Assembly: GCA_046330935.1 (NCBI GenBank)
Contig: JAXLRU010000003.1
Coordinates: 62,001-126,000 of the forward strand
DNA: 64,000 nt
Direction of reading: 5' to 3'
DNA from: JAXLRU01 sp046330935
GTDB lineage: Bacteria > Actinomycetota > Actinomycetes > Actinomycetales > Kineosporiaceae
Shown: in pieces, positions 25,501 to 33,335 of the stretch
Layout of the letters: every line of letters starts with the position of its first letter
How positions within the stretch are numbered: position 1 is the stretch's first letter
Program-made: the position numbers and the translations under genes
The notes under the pieces: generated by a model
Told to the model about the DNA's origin: nothing
What the model saw: the letters and a program-made list of their open reading frames with translations, nothing else
Databases searched by the model: none

Positions 25501-26418
25501 GAACGAGGGCATCAGAGGCGTAGCCGCCGGCGGCAGGGTCAGAGGGTAGGAGTAGGTGAAGGCGCCGGTGGACCCACCGCCCGACCACGACCCCGAGGGC
25601 CCCAACGACGTCGCCGCGTACGAACCACCCGAGCCGCCGTCAGCCGTCGGGCCGACGACTGCGGCGGGCGAGACCACGACGAGACGCGTCACCGAGGTTG
25701 CCGCAGTCGCAGCGGCGTCCGGCGTCGCGGCAGGAGCGGGAAGGACCGCACTGACGGTCTTCTTCACCCGATCGTTGCGGCCGTCCAACGGCCGGATGTC
25801 CTGACACCCCCGCTTCCTCGGAGTGGTCACCAGGCAGGCCGGGGCCTCCCCCACACCCAGCCGAGCTCCGAAGTTGCCGCCGTAGGCGGCGGCGAACCCC
25901 TCGTAGTCGACGCCGAGACGCAGGGGACGCTGACCGCGAGGTGCCGTGACTCTGATGACGACGCCGGCGATACCGGCCCGCGAGGCAACCGACTGGTCCA
26001 GAACCTCCACGTCCACGCGGGCGCCAGCGGTCGACGACGCCTGACCCGACACCGCGTCATGGTCGCTCGACGCCTGCACCCACACGGGCGAGGACGGGAT
26101 GCGCTGAACGCCCGCGCCCTGGGCAACGAGGCTGGCCTTGACGGGAGCAGGCCACACGACCTTCGGCGGCGACCAGTCTGGCATGGTTCTGGCGGACTCT
26201 CCGCCCTTGCGCGCCGGCACCGGCCGGACCCCTTGGACTGCGGGCCCCGGCTCAGGAGCGACCACGGTGCCGCTCCCGGACGAGCGCACCGAGGTGGGGC
26301 GCGACGCCTTGGAGGGCACAGCGTCTGCGGGGAGACCGGCCAGGACGAGGGCACCGCTCACGACGGCTCCCAGTGCTGCGAAGCACGTGCCCAACCGAGA
26401 CGACCGACGACCACGCAT
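19600..26418 (-). CDS. Secreted RHS polymorphic toxin with NucA/NucB-type nuclease tip
   Basis: 2272 residues from ATG at 26418. A signal peptide (about 1-33) is followed by an N-terminal region with a SpvB/TcaC-like start (FTYSYPLTLPPAATPLMPSF, SWLGDGWG, about 285-340) and a long run of YD/RHS repeats (about 1095-1810, such as YDAWGRPTSATDALGRK). The RHS core end follows (FLNQPSDAKTGLSRLGARSY, DPTIGQFTSLDPL, about 1905-1940), then an Ala-rich pretoxin (about 2056-2143). The last 115 residues fit the NucA/NucB DNase domain: SLDEYPFACSAQGG and EQSYQGGVLSRFF. The RHS shell should enclose the tip, and cleaved tip DNase would kill neighbours. Its immunity gene follows at once. A secreted protein is divergent at 26690. 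Confidence 0.88.
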   Translation of the reverse strand: MRGRRSSRLGTCFAALGAVVSGALVLAGLPADAVPSKASRPTSVRSSGSGTVVAPEPGPAVQGVRPVPARKGGESARTMPDWSPPKVVWPAPVKASLVAQGAGVQRIPSSPVWVQASSDHDAVSGQASSTAGARVDVEVLDQSVASRAGIAGVVIRVTAPRGQRPLRLGVDYEGFAAAYGGNFGARLGVGEAPACLVTTPRKRGCQDIRPLDGRNDRVKKTVSAVLPAPAATPDAAATAATSVTRLVVVSPAAVVGPTADGGSGGSYAATSLGPSGSWSGGGSTGAFTYSYPLTLPPAATPLMPSFGLSYSSQGPDAQNATTQPQSSWLGDGWGSPAMFVEQTFTSCADKPMGVASPKATSDRCWAGNVMSLSMNGSSVPLVWDKTGAGGAGQWRAASDAGQVVRHLKNQNTGVPTKFADYWTVTDRAGTTYYFGMNRLPGWVSGKPVTNSVDYVPVYSPQPAGSGSEPDNPCYSSSGFDASSCVMAYRWNLDFVVDAHGNAMSYWYKQATNSYGQNNGLTTATYVRDSYLDRIDYGFRSGNQFGTVPNQVVFTTGARCLTASCSPLSSTTKSSWPDVPFDKICTASPCSSKAPSFFSTVRLTALSTKQWSTTASAHQVVDSWAFEHTFPATGDQTSPTLWLRSVTRTGSTTSDLGSQAAITMPPTTFDGVGLRNRVDTVADGLDPFYRQRIRKITTETGSSITVDYTVTHPCSAPVTVAPASNSTSCYPVKWQPQGYAADFLDWFQKWAVKSVVQADAAVVGASNAMGVTTSYSYLTGPAWHYDDNEIVKPSYRTYGQFRGYGKIRALVGDAAQDRRSMSEVSYYRGMSKNNSTTVVNLTDSLGGLHEDADQLAGLPLEETAYLGEGGSSVGSTITSYWVSSPTAARTRSATGLGDLTARVVGPAKVYRRDAVTSSGTPTWRAMSTETTYDTRTTITTGTTTTTNPSVGLALLVYQHSSPVNAAFDRCSVTEYAKSNVAWTPTPPAVPTNLVGLIAQQEVDAVACGGYSDTGVAAGDRTIPASEPVTWNSLTAPASVSRPSQVISAVRTFYDDTTYATAWPQAAAPVKGDATMVQVASGYTSGAFTWSTGRRSTYDAWGRPTSATDALGRKSSTAYTMDAAGLTSSITDTNALSQVSSLTYDTRRWQPLTTTDVNGIVTSMAYDAMGRLTKVWTHNRPTTATVATVEHSYQIAPGLPVAVTSKALNDSGGQVTSVALYDSLLRPRQTQRQTPQGGRLVTDTFYDTRGWVSGTNDGWWDSATTPSPNQVVQPTSTSAALPLQHSYTYDGLGRAVLVTARKNNLDVTSTRTLYGGDRVTVIPPSGGTVTSTVTDVAGRTTGLEQYTTRPTVNVPADPFTGTWTVSGGVKTTTSYGFDSRGNSATVRAADGLTWSSTINLLGQVTSRTDPDAGSSSTSYDAVGNPVQTTDSRGKTVSVVYDALNRPTATFAAATTAQTPDKQLSAMVYDNQDARAGVTYAVGRLTKATRYVGGATGDSYSTMTSGFNVFGSSLGETITLDTVTPSAVEGTYTYSHLYSSTRGNLLRDTLPAAGDLPAEIVARSYSPGLDLPQGVGGYGQSTTYDAWGRVNQVKIGGTTADTQSAVTYQYDAHTGQVLDRTLSTLGTSPAAVDQQTFAYDPVGNLVKQTSVRDGAAAKADVQCFRHDALLRLAEAWTATDGCAAAPSVSNVGTAMPGATPYWTTWTFDAQQRSQRATQVSHSIAGGVDTRTTTAYSYSDAAHPHALTSTATTGGRTASTSYSYDAAGNMTARSAGQGAQTLVYDESGQLASITSTTNGSTSYTYGPGGGLIVEKNATTTTVYLPDQQVVITNATGAKATTRYVALPGGVSGHKTAAGKGFDLPELHGTVGLTLDSATRNPRWRQFTPYGEARGAAPAWFDNRTFLNQPSDAKTGLSRLGARSYDPTIGQFTSLDPLLQPTLPQSLNGYSYANGNPVLFSDASGLSISCSGVPAGPAYDKCSGYASTHNDNGDDISGGSTGKGNPNLHVAQGEYRRHGYKTPSARNWEAAFDCQHSFNVLSCMTEKKAPWALSVGDDRVTQVFAYTMGAGIVLGVGLGVAVAGALAATAAAPVIAAAAAAATGAMSAASTALTNAAIAVAIAFPSLTRVLVAGTNAIGAYAGVEPGAPAVGGAARTTKSLTVADDVPTVMFSRSRAPGIGQIFDNAVANGAPTRLNRVTGAARDANRRAALRGQRPAPPGQSLDEYPFACSAQGGCGAMVGAVPVAEQSYQGGVLSRFFQSNGVGVGDPFDVMFGP

Positions 26419-26543
26419 CGACGAACTCCCCCGCCTTTTCCCCGGTCGCGCGCCAGCCGCACCCCGGACGCCGCACCCAAGCAGACCTTGAGATCAGGCG
26501 TCAAGGCAGGCGACCCACGCCTGGACGCAGCGAGAACCAAGCT

Positions 26544-26561
26544 GTCACCTGAACGGGTGAC
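26544..26561. promoter_or_regulatory. Inverted repeat in the divergent RHS/surface-protein promoter region
   Basis: GTCACC-TGAACG-GGTGAC (26544-26561) lies in the 271-base gap between two divergent starts, where one regulator could act on both. A -10-like TAGGGT is at 26602-26607 on the plus strand. Confidence 0.35.
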
Positions 26562-26689
26562 CGGTGTGATCGGCCTTTCCCTGGGAGTCGGTGCACTGCC
26601 CTAGGGTTCGCGCAGATACCGCGTCGATTGGCAGCGGTGGTACGAGATCCCCGGGGTGATGGGGGACACGGACGGGGAGTGATCCACAG

Positions 26690-29600
26690 ATGCGAAGTGC
26701 TGGACGACGGCTGTGCGCCCTCTTGGCGGTGAGCGCACCGGTCCTGGGGGTCGTTGTCGCCCTCGCACCCGGAGCCGCTGTGGCCGTTGACGGAGATCCG
26801 GGTCTCGCGACCTCGCCCGCCGAGAACCTTGTGGGGGCGCCGACGCCCGACCCGTGGGTCGATGCCGCCGCCCGCGCCCAAGCCACGGGCGAACCCGTCC
26901 CGGTGGGGGCGGCCACGACAGCCACGTCGACCGTGCAGGCGAACCCTCGGGGCGGGTACACCCTGACCCAGACCGCCATGCCCGTCCGCGCCCGCGTCAA
27001 CGGTCGGTGGGAGCCCCTGGACGCGACCCTCGTCAAGCAGGCCGACGGTTCGGTGACCACACGTCTGACGGCAGAGCCGCTGGTGCTGTCCGGGGGCGGC
27101 CAGAAGGCCCTCGCGGTCCTGCGCGCCCAGGGGCAAACCATTCGCCTGCGCTCTCCGCTCGACCTGCCCGCTCCGGAACTGTCGGGCGCCACGGCGACGT
27201 ACCGGGAGGTGCTGCCGGGGGTCGATCTGCAGGCGAGGGCGGACACGCAGGGGGGAATGCGGACGGTGTTCGTCGTCCGAACGCCTCAGGCCGCGGCCGA
27301 CCAGCGGGTGCGGGACATCACCTTCGACATCGAAGGAACAGGTCTGCGTGTCGGTACCGACGCCGCTGGCAACATCTCGATCGACCGTGACGCGGGTGGC
27401 CCGTTGCTTCGCGCGTCTGCACCGGTGATGTGGGACTCGAGCACCGATCAGGCCGCGGTCTCGTCCCGGAGGGTCGGCGCTGAGGACCGCAGCCCCCTCG
27501 CCGCTCCCTCGCGTGAGCGGACATCCAGCACACAAGGGCCAGGTGCGAGCGCCCGGGTGACGGCGATAGCCGTGACCGCAGAGCAACGCTCTGTGCACCT
27601 TGAGCCGACGGCCTCGCTGCTCGACGAACCTGCCACCACGTGGCCGGTCTACATCGATCCGACGTGGTCGTCGGTGTCGGCGAAGAAGTCGGGCTGGGCG
27701 ACGATCACGAGCACCTACTCCGGCGTCAACTACTGGAACACCACGCCAGACCCGGCCGGCAAGATGCAGGTGGGCAACCCCGGTTCGATCAACTCGGTGA
27801 CTCTGATCAACTTTCCGATCTCCCCGGTGCTCAAGGGCGCGACCATCAATAAGGCCACCTTGAACCTGTTCCAGTCCCGGGCGTACTCCTGCGTCGCCAG
27901 CCGCATGAACGTCTATGCACCCGACCAGATCCTGACCAGCGCGAATGCCAAGTGGAGCTCGTGGTCGGGGACGCCCCTCGGCAACGTTGTCGGGAGTGTC
28001 GACGCCGCTCACGGGTACGACTCCACGTGTCCGGCCGCCGCCATCGGGTTAGACGTCGCCGGGGGCGTGACGAAGGCACTCGCCGCCAATCGCAGCATGC
28101 AGACGTTCTACCTCGCACCGGGTACGACCGGGCCGAACGGCTGGAAGGAGTTCGAGCCCTCGACGACCACGACGCCCGCTCTCACCGTCGAGTTCAACCA
28201 CCCCGTCAACGCTCCGAGTGGTCTCCGCACGAGCCCGGAGTCGGCCTGCCCCTCGAACTCTGCGACCGTGGTGGGCGACAACGACGTGTATCTGTACGCG
28301 ACGGTGTCCGACCCCGATCGCGATGCGATGACGGTGCAGTTCTTTCTCAAGAAGACTTCCGGTGGCCAGACCGTCCTGAGTCCCACGCTCACGGGCGCTC
28401 AGGGAAGCGGCACGCTCGTGCAGTACAAGATCCCTCAGGCGACCTTGAGGACGGCCGCGGGCGGCCTGCCGACGAACTTCAGCTGGTACGTGGTAGCGAA
28501 GGACGCCGCAGGGACGTCCAGATCGTCCATCACCTGCGCATTCGTCTTCGACGCTTCCCGCCCTGGGGCGCCGGACTTCTCGGCCCCCGAGGGCGCCCAG
28601 ATCGGCGTCCCCGTCTCGGTCCCCATCGTGCCGCCCAGTTCGGGCAGTATCCCTGTCGCCTACATGGTGCAGGTGAATGCGGGAGCTCCGGTACGAACCG
28701 ACGCCGACGCCACGGGCAAGGCGTCGATCACCATCACCCCGACGCGCCAGTACAACACGATGATCGCTACGCCGCTGTCCATCGGTGGCAACTACGGAAC
28801 CAGCTCGGCCAGCAAGCCCTTCACGGCTCGCCTCGCCCAGCGTCGCGAGCCCCATGACTTCACGGGCGACGGAAACGCCGACCTCGTGATCACCGGGGGC
28901 CGCAACAACGTGCCGCCCGGCCTGTGGTTGGCCGCCGGTACCAACACCGGCCCTGTAAGCAAGATCGCTCGAAACATCGGCATCTACGGCAACGGCACCG
29001 GCAGCACCGGAACGAGCACTGATTTCGGTCCCGAATGGCGCACGATCACCGGCGCGTTCTCCGACAACCTCGGGCAAGACGTCCTGACGTATCGCACCCC
29101 GACGGAAACCGAAGGAGGCGGCGTGGTCATCCAGGGGACTCCCGACGGAACACCACTTGCGTCCCGATCATTGCAGAATCTCTGGACGGTGGACCGGGAA
29201 ACACTGCGGGACGAGGCCGGCGCCAACCCTACGCAATTGACACCCATCGCCGCCCAGACGAGTTTGAGCGAGTCGACCTACGACGATCTCCTCGGCGTGA
29301 CGTCGAACCTGATCTATTACAAGAACTCCCAGTCCGCGGGCCTCTACGAACCGAACACCATCATGGCCGCACCTCCGAGCACGCCCGCTCCCTCCCCTAC
29401 CGGTAGCACTTCCCCACTGCAGCCGCTGGCGCCCCCGGTGGCGGGCACCCTCTGGCAGGACTGGACGCTGGCCGCGACACAACTGGACACCGCAACCGGC
29501 CCCTCAACGGCCCTCTACCTGTGGCACAAGACAACCGGGGCTCTCTACCTGTGGGACGGCTTCACGATCCGCAACGAGGGCACCGCTTACGTCGCGTCGT

Positions 29601-31603
29601 ACACAACCCGGACGATCGCGACCTCCGGGTGGAACACGGCCGTCGAACTGACCCTGCAGGCCGCGGACATCGACGGTGATACCAGGGCCGACCTGTGGAC
29701 CATCGGCTCTGGAGCCAGCGTGACTCCGTACCTCCTGACCGCCGCCTTCACGGTGACCGCCTCGCCGACGCAGACGCTGTCCCTGACCAGCCACGAGTGG
29801 CCGACGACGGATTATGAACCCGGCGCATCGGTCACCCCCGTCGATGTCGCGCATGCAGCCAAGGACACGGCGGCGGAGTCGGCACTGGTGGGAACGAACA
29901 GCGGGGCCACTTGGACCACCGGCAGCAACATATCCCCCGCGGTCAGCCTCAACGGCTCCGCAGCTCTCGTCGCCACGCCGCCCCCACCATCATCGACGAC
30001 GCCCACACCGACTCTGAGCCCGGCGCTGACGACGGGCGCCCCGTTCACCGTCAGCGCATGGGTTCGGCCCGACACGGCGGGCGGCGTCCTGCTGTCCCAG
30101 GCCGGCAGCAACAGCGCAGCCTTCAAGGTGTACATGGAGCCGAGCGACTCCTCTTGGCGGGCTGCGATCTCCAACAGTGACGTCGCGAGCCCGGTCTGGA
30201 CGACGATCACTGCAGGACCTGCCAGTGTCTGGCCGGGCCAGTGGACCAACGTCACGCTGACGTACCGGGCCGACGGCTGGCTCAACCTCTACCTGAACAA
30301 TGTCAAGGTGGCGACGGTCAACAAGCCCGGCCTGTGGACGGCCTCCGGACCGCTGCGCATTGGTGACGTGCGGACGTCGTCGACGACGTTCGGCAGCAAT
30401 CTCAAGGGGCAGGTCGCCCAGATCCGCGCCTACACCACGGCGATCGACCCGGCCGTGAACGAGACCCCGCCCTCGTACTACAAGACGGTCAACCCGGCGA
30501 GGCTCTTGGACACGAGATCCGGGACCGGAGGGACGACCGGGCCGGTGGCGGGCGGAAAGACCATCCGTCTTCAGCTGCGGGGTGTCGCCCCGATTCCCTC
30601 GTCCGTCGACGTGACTGCGGTGGCGATGACGCTGACCTCGGTGAGCCCCAGCACGGACGGCTGGTTGATGGCGTACGCCGAGAACACGCCCCGTCCCAAT
30701 GCAGCGCTGACCCAGTACAAGGGCGGAGCCGGCAACGTCTCCGACTTCGCCATCGTGCAGCTGGGCAACAACGGTTACGTCGACATCTATACGACCGGAA
30801 CCACCCAGATCATGGTGGACGTCATCGGCTACTTCACCACCAATCCGACCACCGCCGGGAGCATGACGTACTTCCCCTCCACGCCCGAGACCATCCTCGA
30901 CACCCGCGGCGACAAGAATGGAGGCGCCCTCGGCGCCCCCATCGCAAAGATCAACAGCGGATCCACCCTGGCTGTCCAGGTCGCCGGTAAGGCCGGCGTG
31001 CCGCTCGGGGCCGACGCAGCGCTCGTTCACTTGTCGGCTGCGGACGCACCGGCGCCGGGTTACCTCGAGGCGTGGCCGGACGGCGCCACTCCACCCAACT
31101 CGTCGATGTTGCAGTACCCCGGCGCTTTCGCACGTGCGATCACCCAGATCGTCCCGCTCGCCTCCAACGGAAAGATGGATCTTCGCCCGAGCACGGGGCC
31201 GGTGAACCTGATCGCCACAGTGATCGGTTACTTCGACATCACCACCTCGGGCAAGAAGTTCCACAGCTTGCCGGTCGCGCGCATCATCGACACGAGGACC
31301 GGAAACCCAACCCCTCCCGGCTCCGCCGTCACCGTGGGACAGGGTGACGCCGTGGTCGCCGACGACGCGTGCATCGTCGTCAGCGTCACAAAGCCGTACT
31401 ACAGCGGGGATACACGCAACGGCTGGCTCGCCCTGGCCAGCGCGGACGGGACCAACTACGGCTCCGGAGGATTGAACTTCACAGGAGAGCGGAGCTACTC
31501 GAACACCGACATCGTCCCTACCGGTGCCTCGCGTGGTATCCGGACGGCCAGCAACGCGACCATCCACCTCATCGTGGACCGCCTCGGGTATTTCTCCGAC
31601 TGA
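26690..31603 (+). CDS. Large secreted surface protein: DNRLRE, LamG-like and DTR repeats
   Basis: 1637 residues from ATG at 26690, with GGGGAG upstream. A signal peptide (1-33) and a region like the N-terminal passenger of actinobacterial RHS proteins (GGYTLTQTAMPVRARVNGRW) lead to a DNRLRE beta-sandwich (about 317-500, VTLINFPISPVLKGATINKA). FG-GAP-like stretches follow (DFTGDGNADLVITGG about 722; DIDGDTRADLW about 997), then a LamG-like fold (about 1110-1250, PFTVSAWVRPD, RADGWLNLYLNNV) and three C-terminal repeats with RLLDTR / ILDTRG / IIDTRT and IGYF ends (about 1266-1637). It is probably an adhesin or wall-associated partner of the divergently encoded RHS toxin; that link is inference from position. 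Confidence 0.75.
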   Translation: MRSAGRRLCALLAVSAPVLGVVVALAPGAAVAVDGDPGLATSPAENLVGAPTPDPWVDAAARAQATGEPVPVGAATTATSTVQANPRGGYTLTQTAMPVRARVNGRWEPLDATLVKQADGSVTTRLTAEPLVLSGGGQKALAVLRAQGQTIRLRSPLDLPAPELSGATATYREVLPGVDLQARADTQGGMRTVFVVRTPQAAADQRVRDITFDIEGTGLRVGTDAAGNISIDRDAGGPLLRASAPVMWDSSTDQAAVSSRRVGAEDRSPLAAPSRERTSSTQGPGASARVTAIAVTAEQRSVHLEPTASLLDEPATTWPVYIDPTWSSVSAKKSGWATITSTYSGVNYWNTTPDPAGKMQVGNPGSINSVTLINFPISPVLKGATINKATLNLFQSRAYSCVASRMNVYAPDQILTSANAKWSSWSGTPLGNVVGSVDAAHGYDSTCPAAAIGLDVAGGVTKALAANRSMQTFYLAPGTTGPNGWKEFEPSTTTTPALTVEFNHPVNAPSGLRTSPESACPSNSATVVGDNDVYLYATVSDPDRDAMTVQFFLKKTSGGQTVLSPTLTGAQGSGTLVQYKIPQATLRTAAGGLPTNFSWYVVAKDAAGTSRSSITCAFVFDASRPGAPDFSAPEGAQIGVPVSVPIVPPSSGSIPVAYMVQVNAGAPVRTDADATGKASITITPTRQYNTMIATPLSIGGNYGTSSASKPFTARLAQRREPHDFTGDGNADLVITGGRNNVPPGLWLAAGTNTGPVSKIARNIGIYGNGTGSTGTSTDFGPEWRTITGAFSDNLGQDVLTYRTPTETEGGGVVIQGTPDGTPLASRSLQNLWTVDRETLRDEAGANPTQLTPIAAQTSLSESTYDDLLGVTSNLIYYKNSQSAGLYEPNTIMAAPPSTPAPSPTGSTSPLQPLAPPVAGTLWQDWTLAATQLDTATGPSTALYLWHKTTGALYLWDGFTIRNEGTAYVASYTTRTIATSGWNTAVELTLQAADIDGDTRADLWTIGSGASVTPYLLTAAFTVTASPTQTLSLTSHEWPTTDYEPGASVTPVDVAHAAKDTAAESALVGTNSGATWTTGSNISPAVSLNGSAALVATPPPPSSTTPTPTLSPALTTGAPFTVSAWVRPDTAGGVLLSQAGSNSAAFKVYMEPSDSSWRAAISNSDVASPVWTTITAGPASVWPGQWTNVTLTYRADGWLNLYLNNVKVATVNKPGLWTASGPLRIGDVRTSSTTFGSNLKGQVAQIRAYTTAIDPAVNETPPSYYKTVNPARLLDTRSGTGGTTGPVAGGKTIRLQLRGVAPIPSSVDVTAVAMTLTSVSPSTDGWLMAYAENTPRPNAALTQYKGGAGNVSDFAIVQLGNNGYVDIYTTGTTQIMVDVIGYFTTNPTTAGSMTYFPSTPETILDTRGDKNGGALGAPIAKINSGSTLAVQVAGKAGVPLGADAALVHLSAADAPAPGYLEAWPDGATPPNSSMLQYPGAFARAITQIVPLASNGKMDLRPSTGPVNLIATVIGYFDITTSGKKFHSLPVARIIDTRTGNPTPPGSAVTVGQGDAVVADDACIVVSVTKPYYSGDTRNGWLALASADGTNYGSGGLNFTGERSYSNTDIVPTGASRGIRTASNATIHLIVDRLGYFSD

Positions 31604-31686
31604 TCAGAGCATCGCGTCATGCGGTCCTCCCCCGAGCGTCGTGGGGCTTCTCCTCTCCCTGAGGAGCACTCCCCCTCAAGAGAACC

Positions 31687-31694
31687 GTGATAGT
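31687..31694 (+). repeat. Left target-site duplication of the ISL3-type element
   Basis: GTGATAGT, repeated exactly at 33131-33138 on the other side of the element. Confidence 0.9.
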
Positions 31695-33130
31695 GGCTCT
31701 TCGGATTTGAGCGTGATCGGGCCCGTGTGAGGGGGCTCGTGGTCCTGCGCTGAGATGGGTGTTGCTGAGGCACTCATCGAGATCGAAGGACCACGAGCCG
31801 TGGACAACGCTACGGGCTCGCCGCGGGATGCGGCGAGTGTGCTGTTCGACCTGCCCGGGTACCGCGTGGTGAGCGCGGTCGACCTGCCCGGAGGCGGCCG
31901 GGAGGTGGTGATCGCCTCCGTCGAGGGCGAGGCGGGCTGCCCGACCTGTGGGGTGCTCTCGGGGCGGGTCCATCAACGGACCCGACAACGGCTGCGCGAC
32001 GTTCCGGTCGCCGGCCACGTACGGGTGGTCCTGATCCGGCGGCGCTTCGCCTGTGTGGGAGCAACGCTGTCCGAGGCGGACGTTCGCGGAGGTCACCGGG
32101 CAGGTCCCGGCCCGGGCCAGGACCACCGCCCGCCTGCGGGAGCAGCTGCTCACCGCGGTCCTGGCCGGGCGGTCCGTCGCCGAGGTCGCCGCCTCGTACG
32201 GGGTGTCGTGGTGGACGGTCCAGGCCGTCCTCAACGCCGCCGCCCTGCTCGGCATCGACCCCGACGCGGCCAGCCCGCGGCGACTGGGCATCGACGAGCA
32301 CCGCTACCGGTCGGTGCGGTACTGGCGCGACGAACACGGCACCTGGCGCCGGTACGAGCCCCGGATGTCGACGATCGTCGACGTCGACACCGGGGCGTCC
32401 TCGGCGTGGTCGACGGACGCGGCGCCGCCGGGGTCGCTGCGTGGCTGGCGGCCAGGCCGCAGGAGTGGCGGGACCGGATCGAGGTCGTCGCGATCGACCC
32501 CTCTGCGGCGTTCCGCGCCGCACTACGTGACCAGCTCCCGCAGGCGGCGGTCAGTGTCGACGCGTTCCACCTGGTCAAACTCGCCAACGACACCCTGACC
32601 CGGGTCCGGCAGCGCCTCACCCGCCAGACCAAGGGCCGCCGCGGCCGCGGGATCGACCCGGTCTGGACCAACCGGCGACTCCTGCTTCGCGCTGGGGACA
32701 CCCTCAGCCCAGCCGGCCTGGCCCGGCTCCGGGCGACGTTCACCGCCGACGACCCCACCCAGGAGATCGCCGCCGCGTGGGCGGTGAAGGAACGCCTCCG
32801 CCACCTCCTCCACGCCACCACCCTCACCGACCTCGACCACCGTCGGGACCTGTTCACCGACGCCGTCACCGCTGCCGCGATGCCCGAAACCGACCGGCTC
32901 GCCGCGACCATCACCACCTGGTGGCCCGCCATCGAAGTCCTCGTCATCACCGGCGTCACCAACGCCCGCACCGAAGCCGCCAACACCACCATCAAGCAGA
33001 TCAAGCGCACCGGCCGCGGCTACCGCAACCCCCACCACTACAAGACCCGTATCCTCCTCGCCAGCGCCGCCCGGACGGCAGCGTGAACACCCAGGTCAAC
33101 ACCAGGCATCACGCTGAAATCCGAAGAGCC
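31695..33130 (+). mobile_element. ISL3-family insertion sequence, 1436 bp
   Basis: Imperfect terminal inverted repeats of about 24 bases start GGCTCTTCGGATTT at both ends (31695 onward and, inverted, ending at 33130), with two mismatches. The 8-bp direct repeats outside are perfect, the expected duplication length for ISL3. One transposase gene fills the element. Intact duplications suggest recent insertion. It landed between the surface-protein gene and the terminator hairpin at 33156-33197. Confidence 0.9.
31755..33086 (+). pseudogene. ISL3-family transposase with two compensating frameshifts
   Basis: The frame opening at 31755 begins correctly (LFDLPGYRVVSAVDLPGGG, then CPTCG of the zinc-binding start) up to RRRFA at 32051. 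From 32053 the family sequence continues in another frame (VWEQRCPRRTFAEVTG, SVAEVAASYGVSWWTVQ, LGIDEHRYRSVRYWRDEHG, MSTIVDVDTG). After about 32385 it returns to the first frame (VLGVVDGR, VVAIDPSAAFRAAL, VSVDAFHLVKLAND, TNARTEAANTTIKQIKRTGR). The first frame happens to stay open throughout, so a 443-residue protein could be made, but its middle third is nonsense and includes the helix-turn-helix and the IDEHR active region. It is probably inactive. Confidence 0.75.
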
Positions 33131-33138
33131 GTGATAGT
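33131..33138 (+). repeat. Right target-site duplication of the ISL3-type element
   Basis: GTGATAGT, identical to 31687-31694. Confidence 0.9.
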
Positions 33139-33155
33139 GGCCGCGGGAGACTGCT

Positions 33156-33197
33156 CGACAGCCCCACGGTTTCCAGCTGGAGACCGTGAGGCTGTCG
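33156..33197 (+). terminator. Long hairpin, probable terminator of the surface-protein gene
   Basis: CGACAGCC (33156-33163) pairs with GGCTGTCG (33190-33197), and CACGGT (33165-33170) with ACCGTG (33183-33188). The insertion sequence now separates it from the gene end at 31603. Confidence 0.6.
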
Positions 33198-33335
33198 ACC
33201 CGCGAGACGAGGCGGCACGGGCCCGCTCACCCGAACGGATGATGCGGACGCGAACAGCCAGGAGCCGGCGGCGACGGCGCCTACGGTGCCACCGGCGGCC
33301 ACGACCCACGGCGCCCGGAGCGGAAGGAGCTGGCG

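Noticed and set aside
31755..33086. Continuous 443-residue transposase as intact
   Set aside because: The open frame is continuous, but residues between about 32052 and 32385 are in the wrong frame; the family motifs lie in the other frame.
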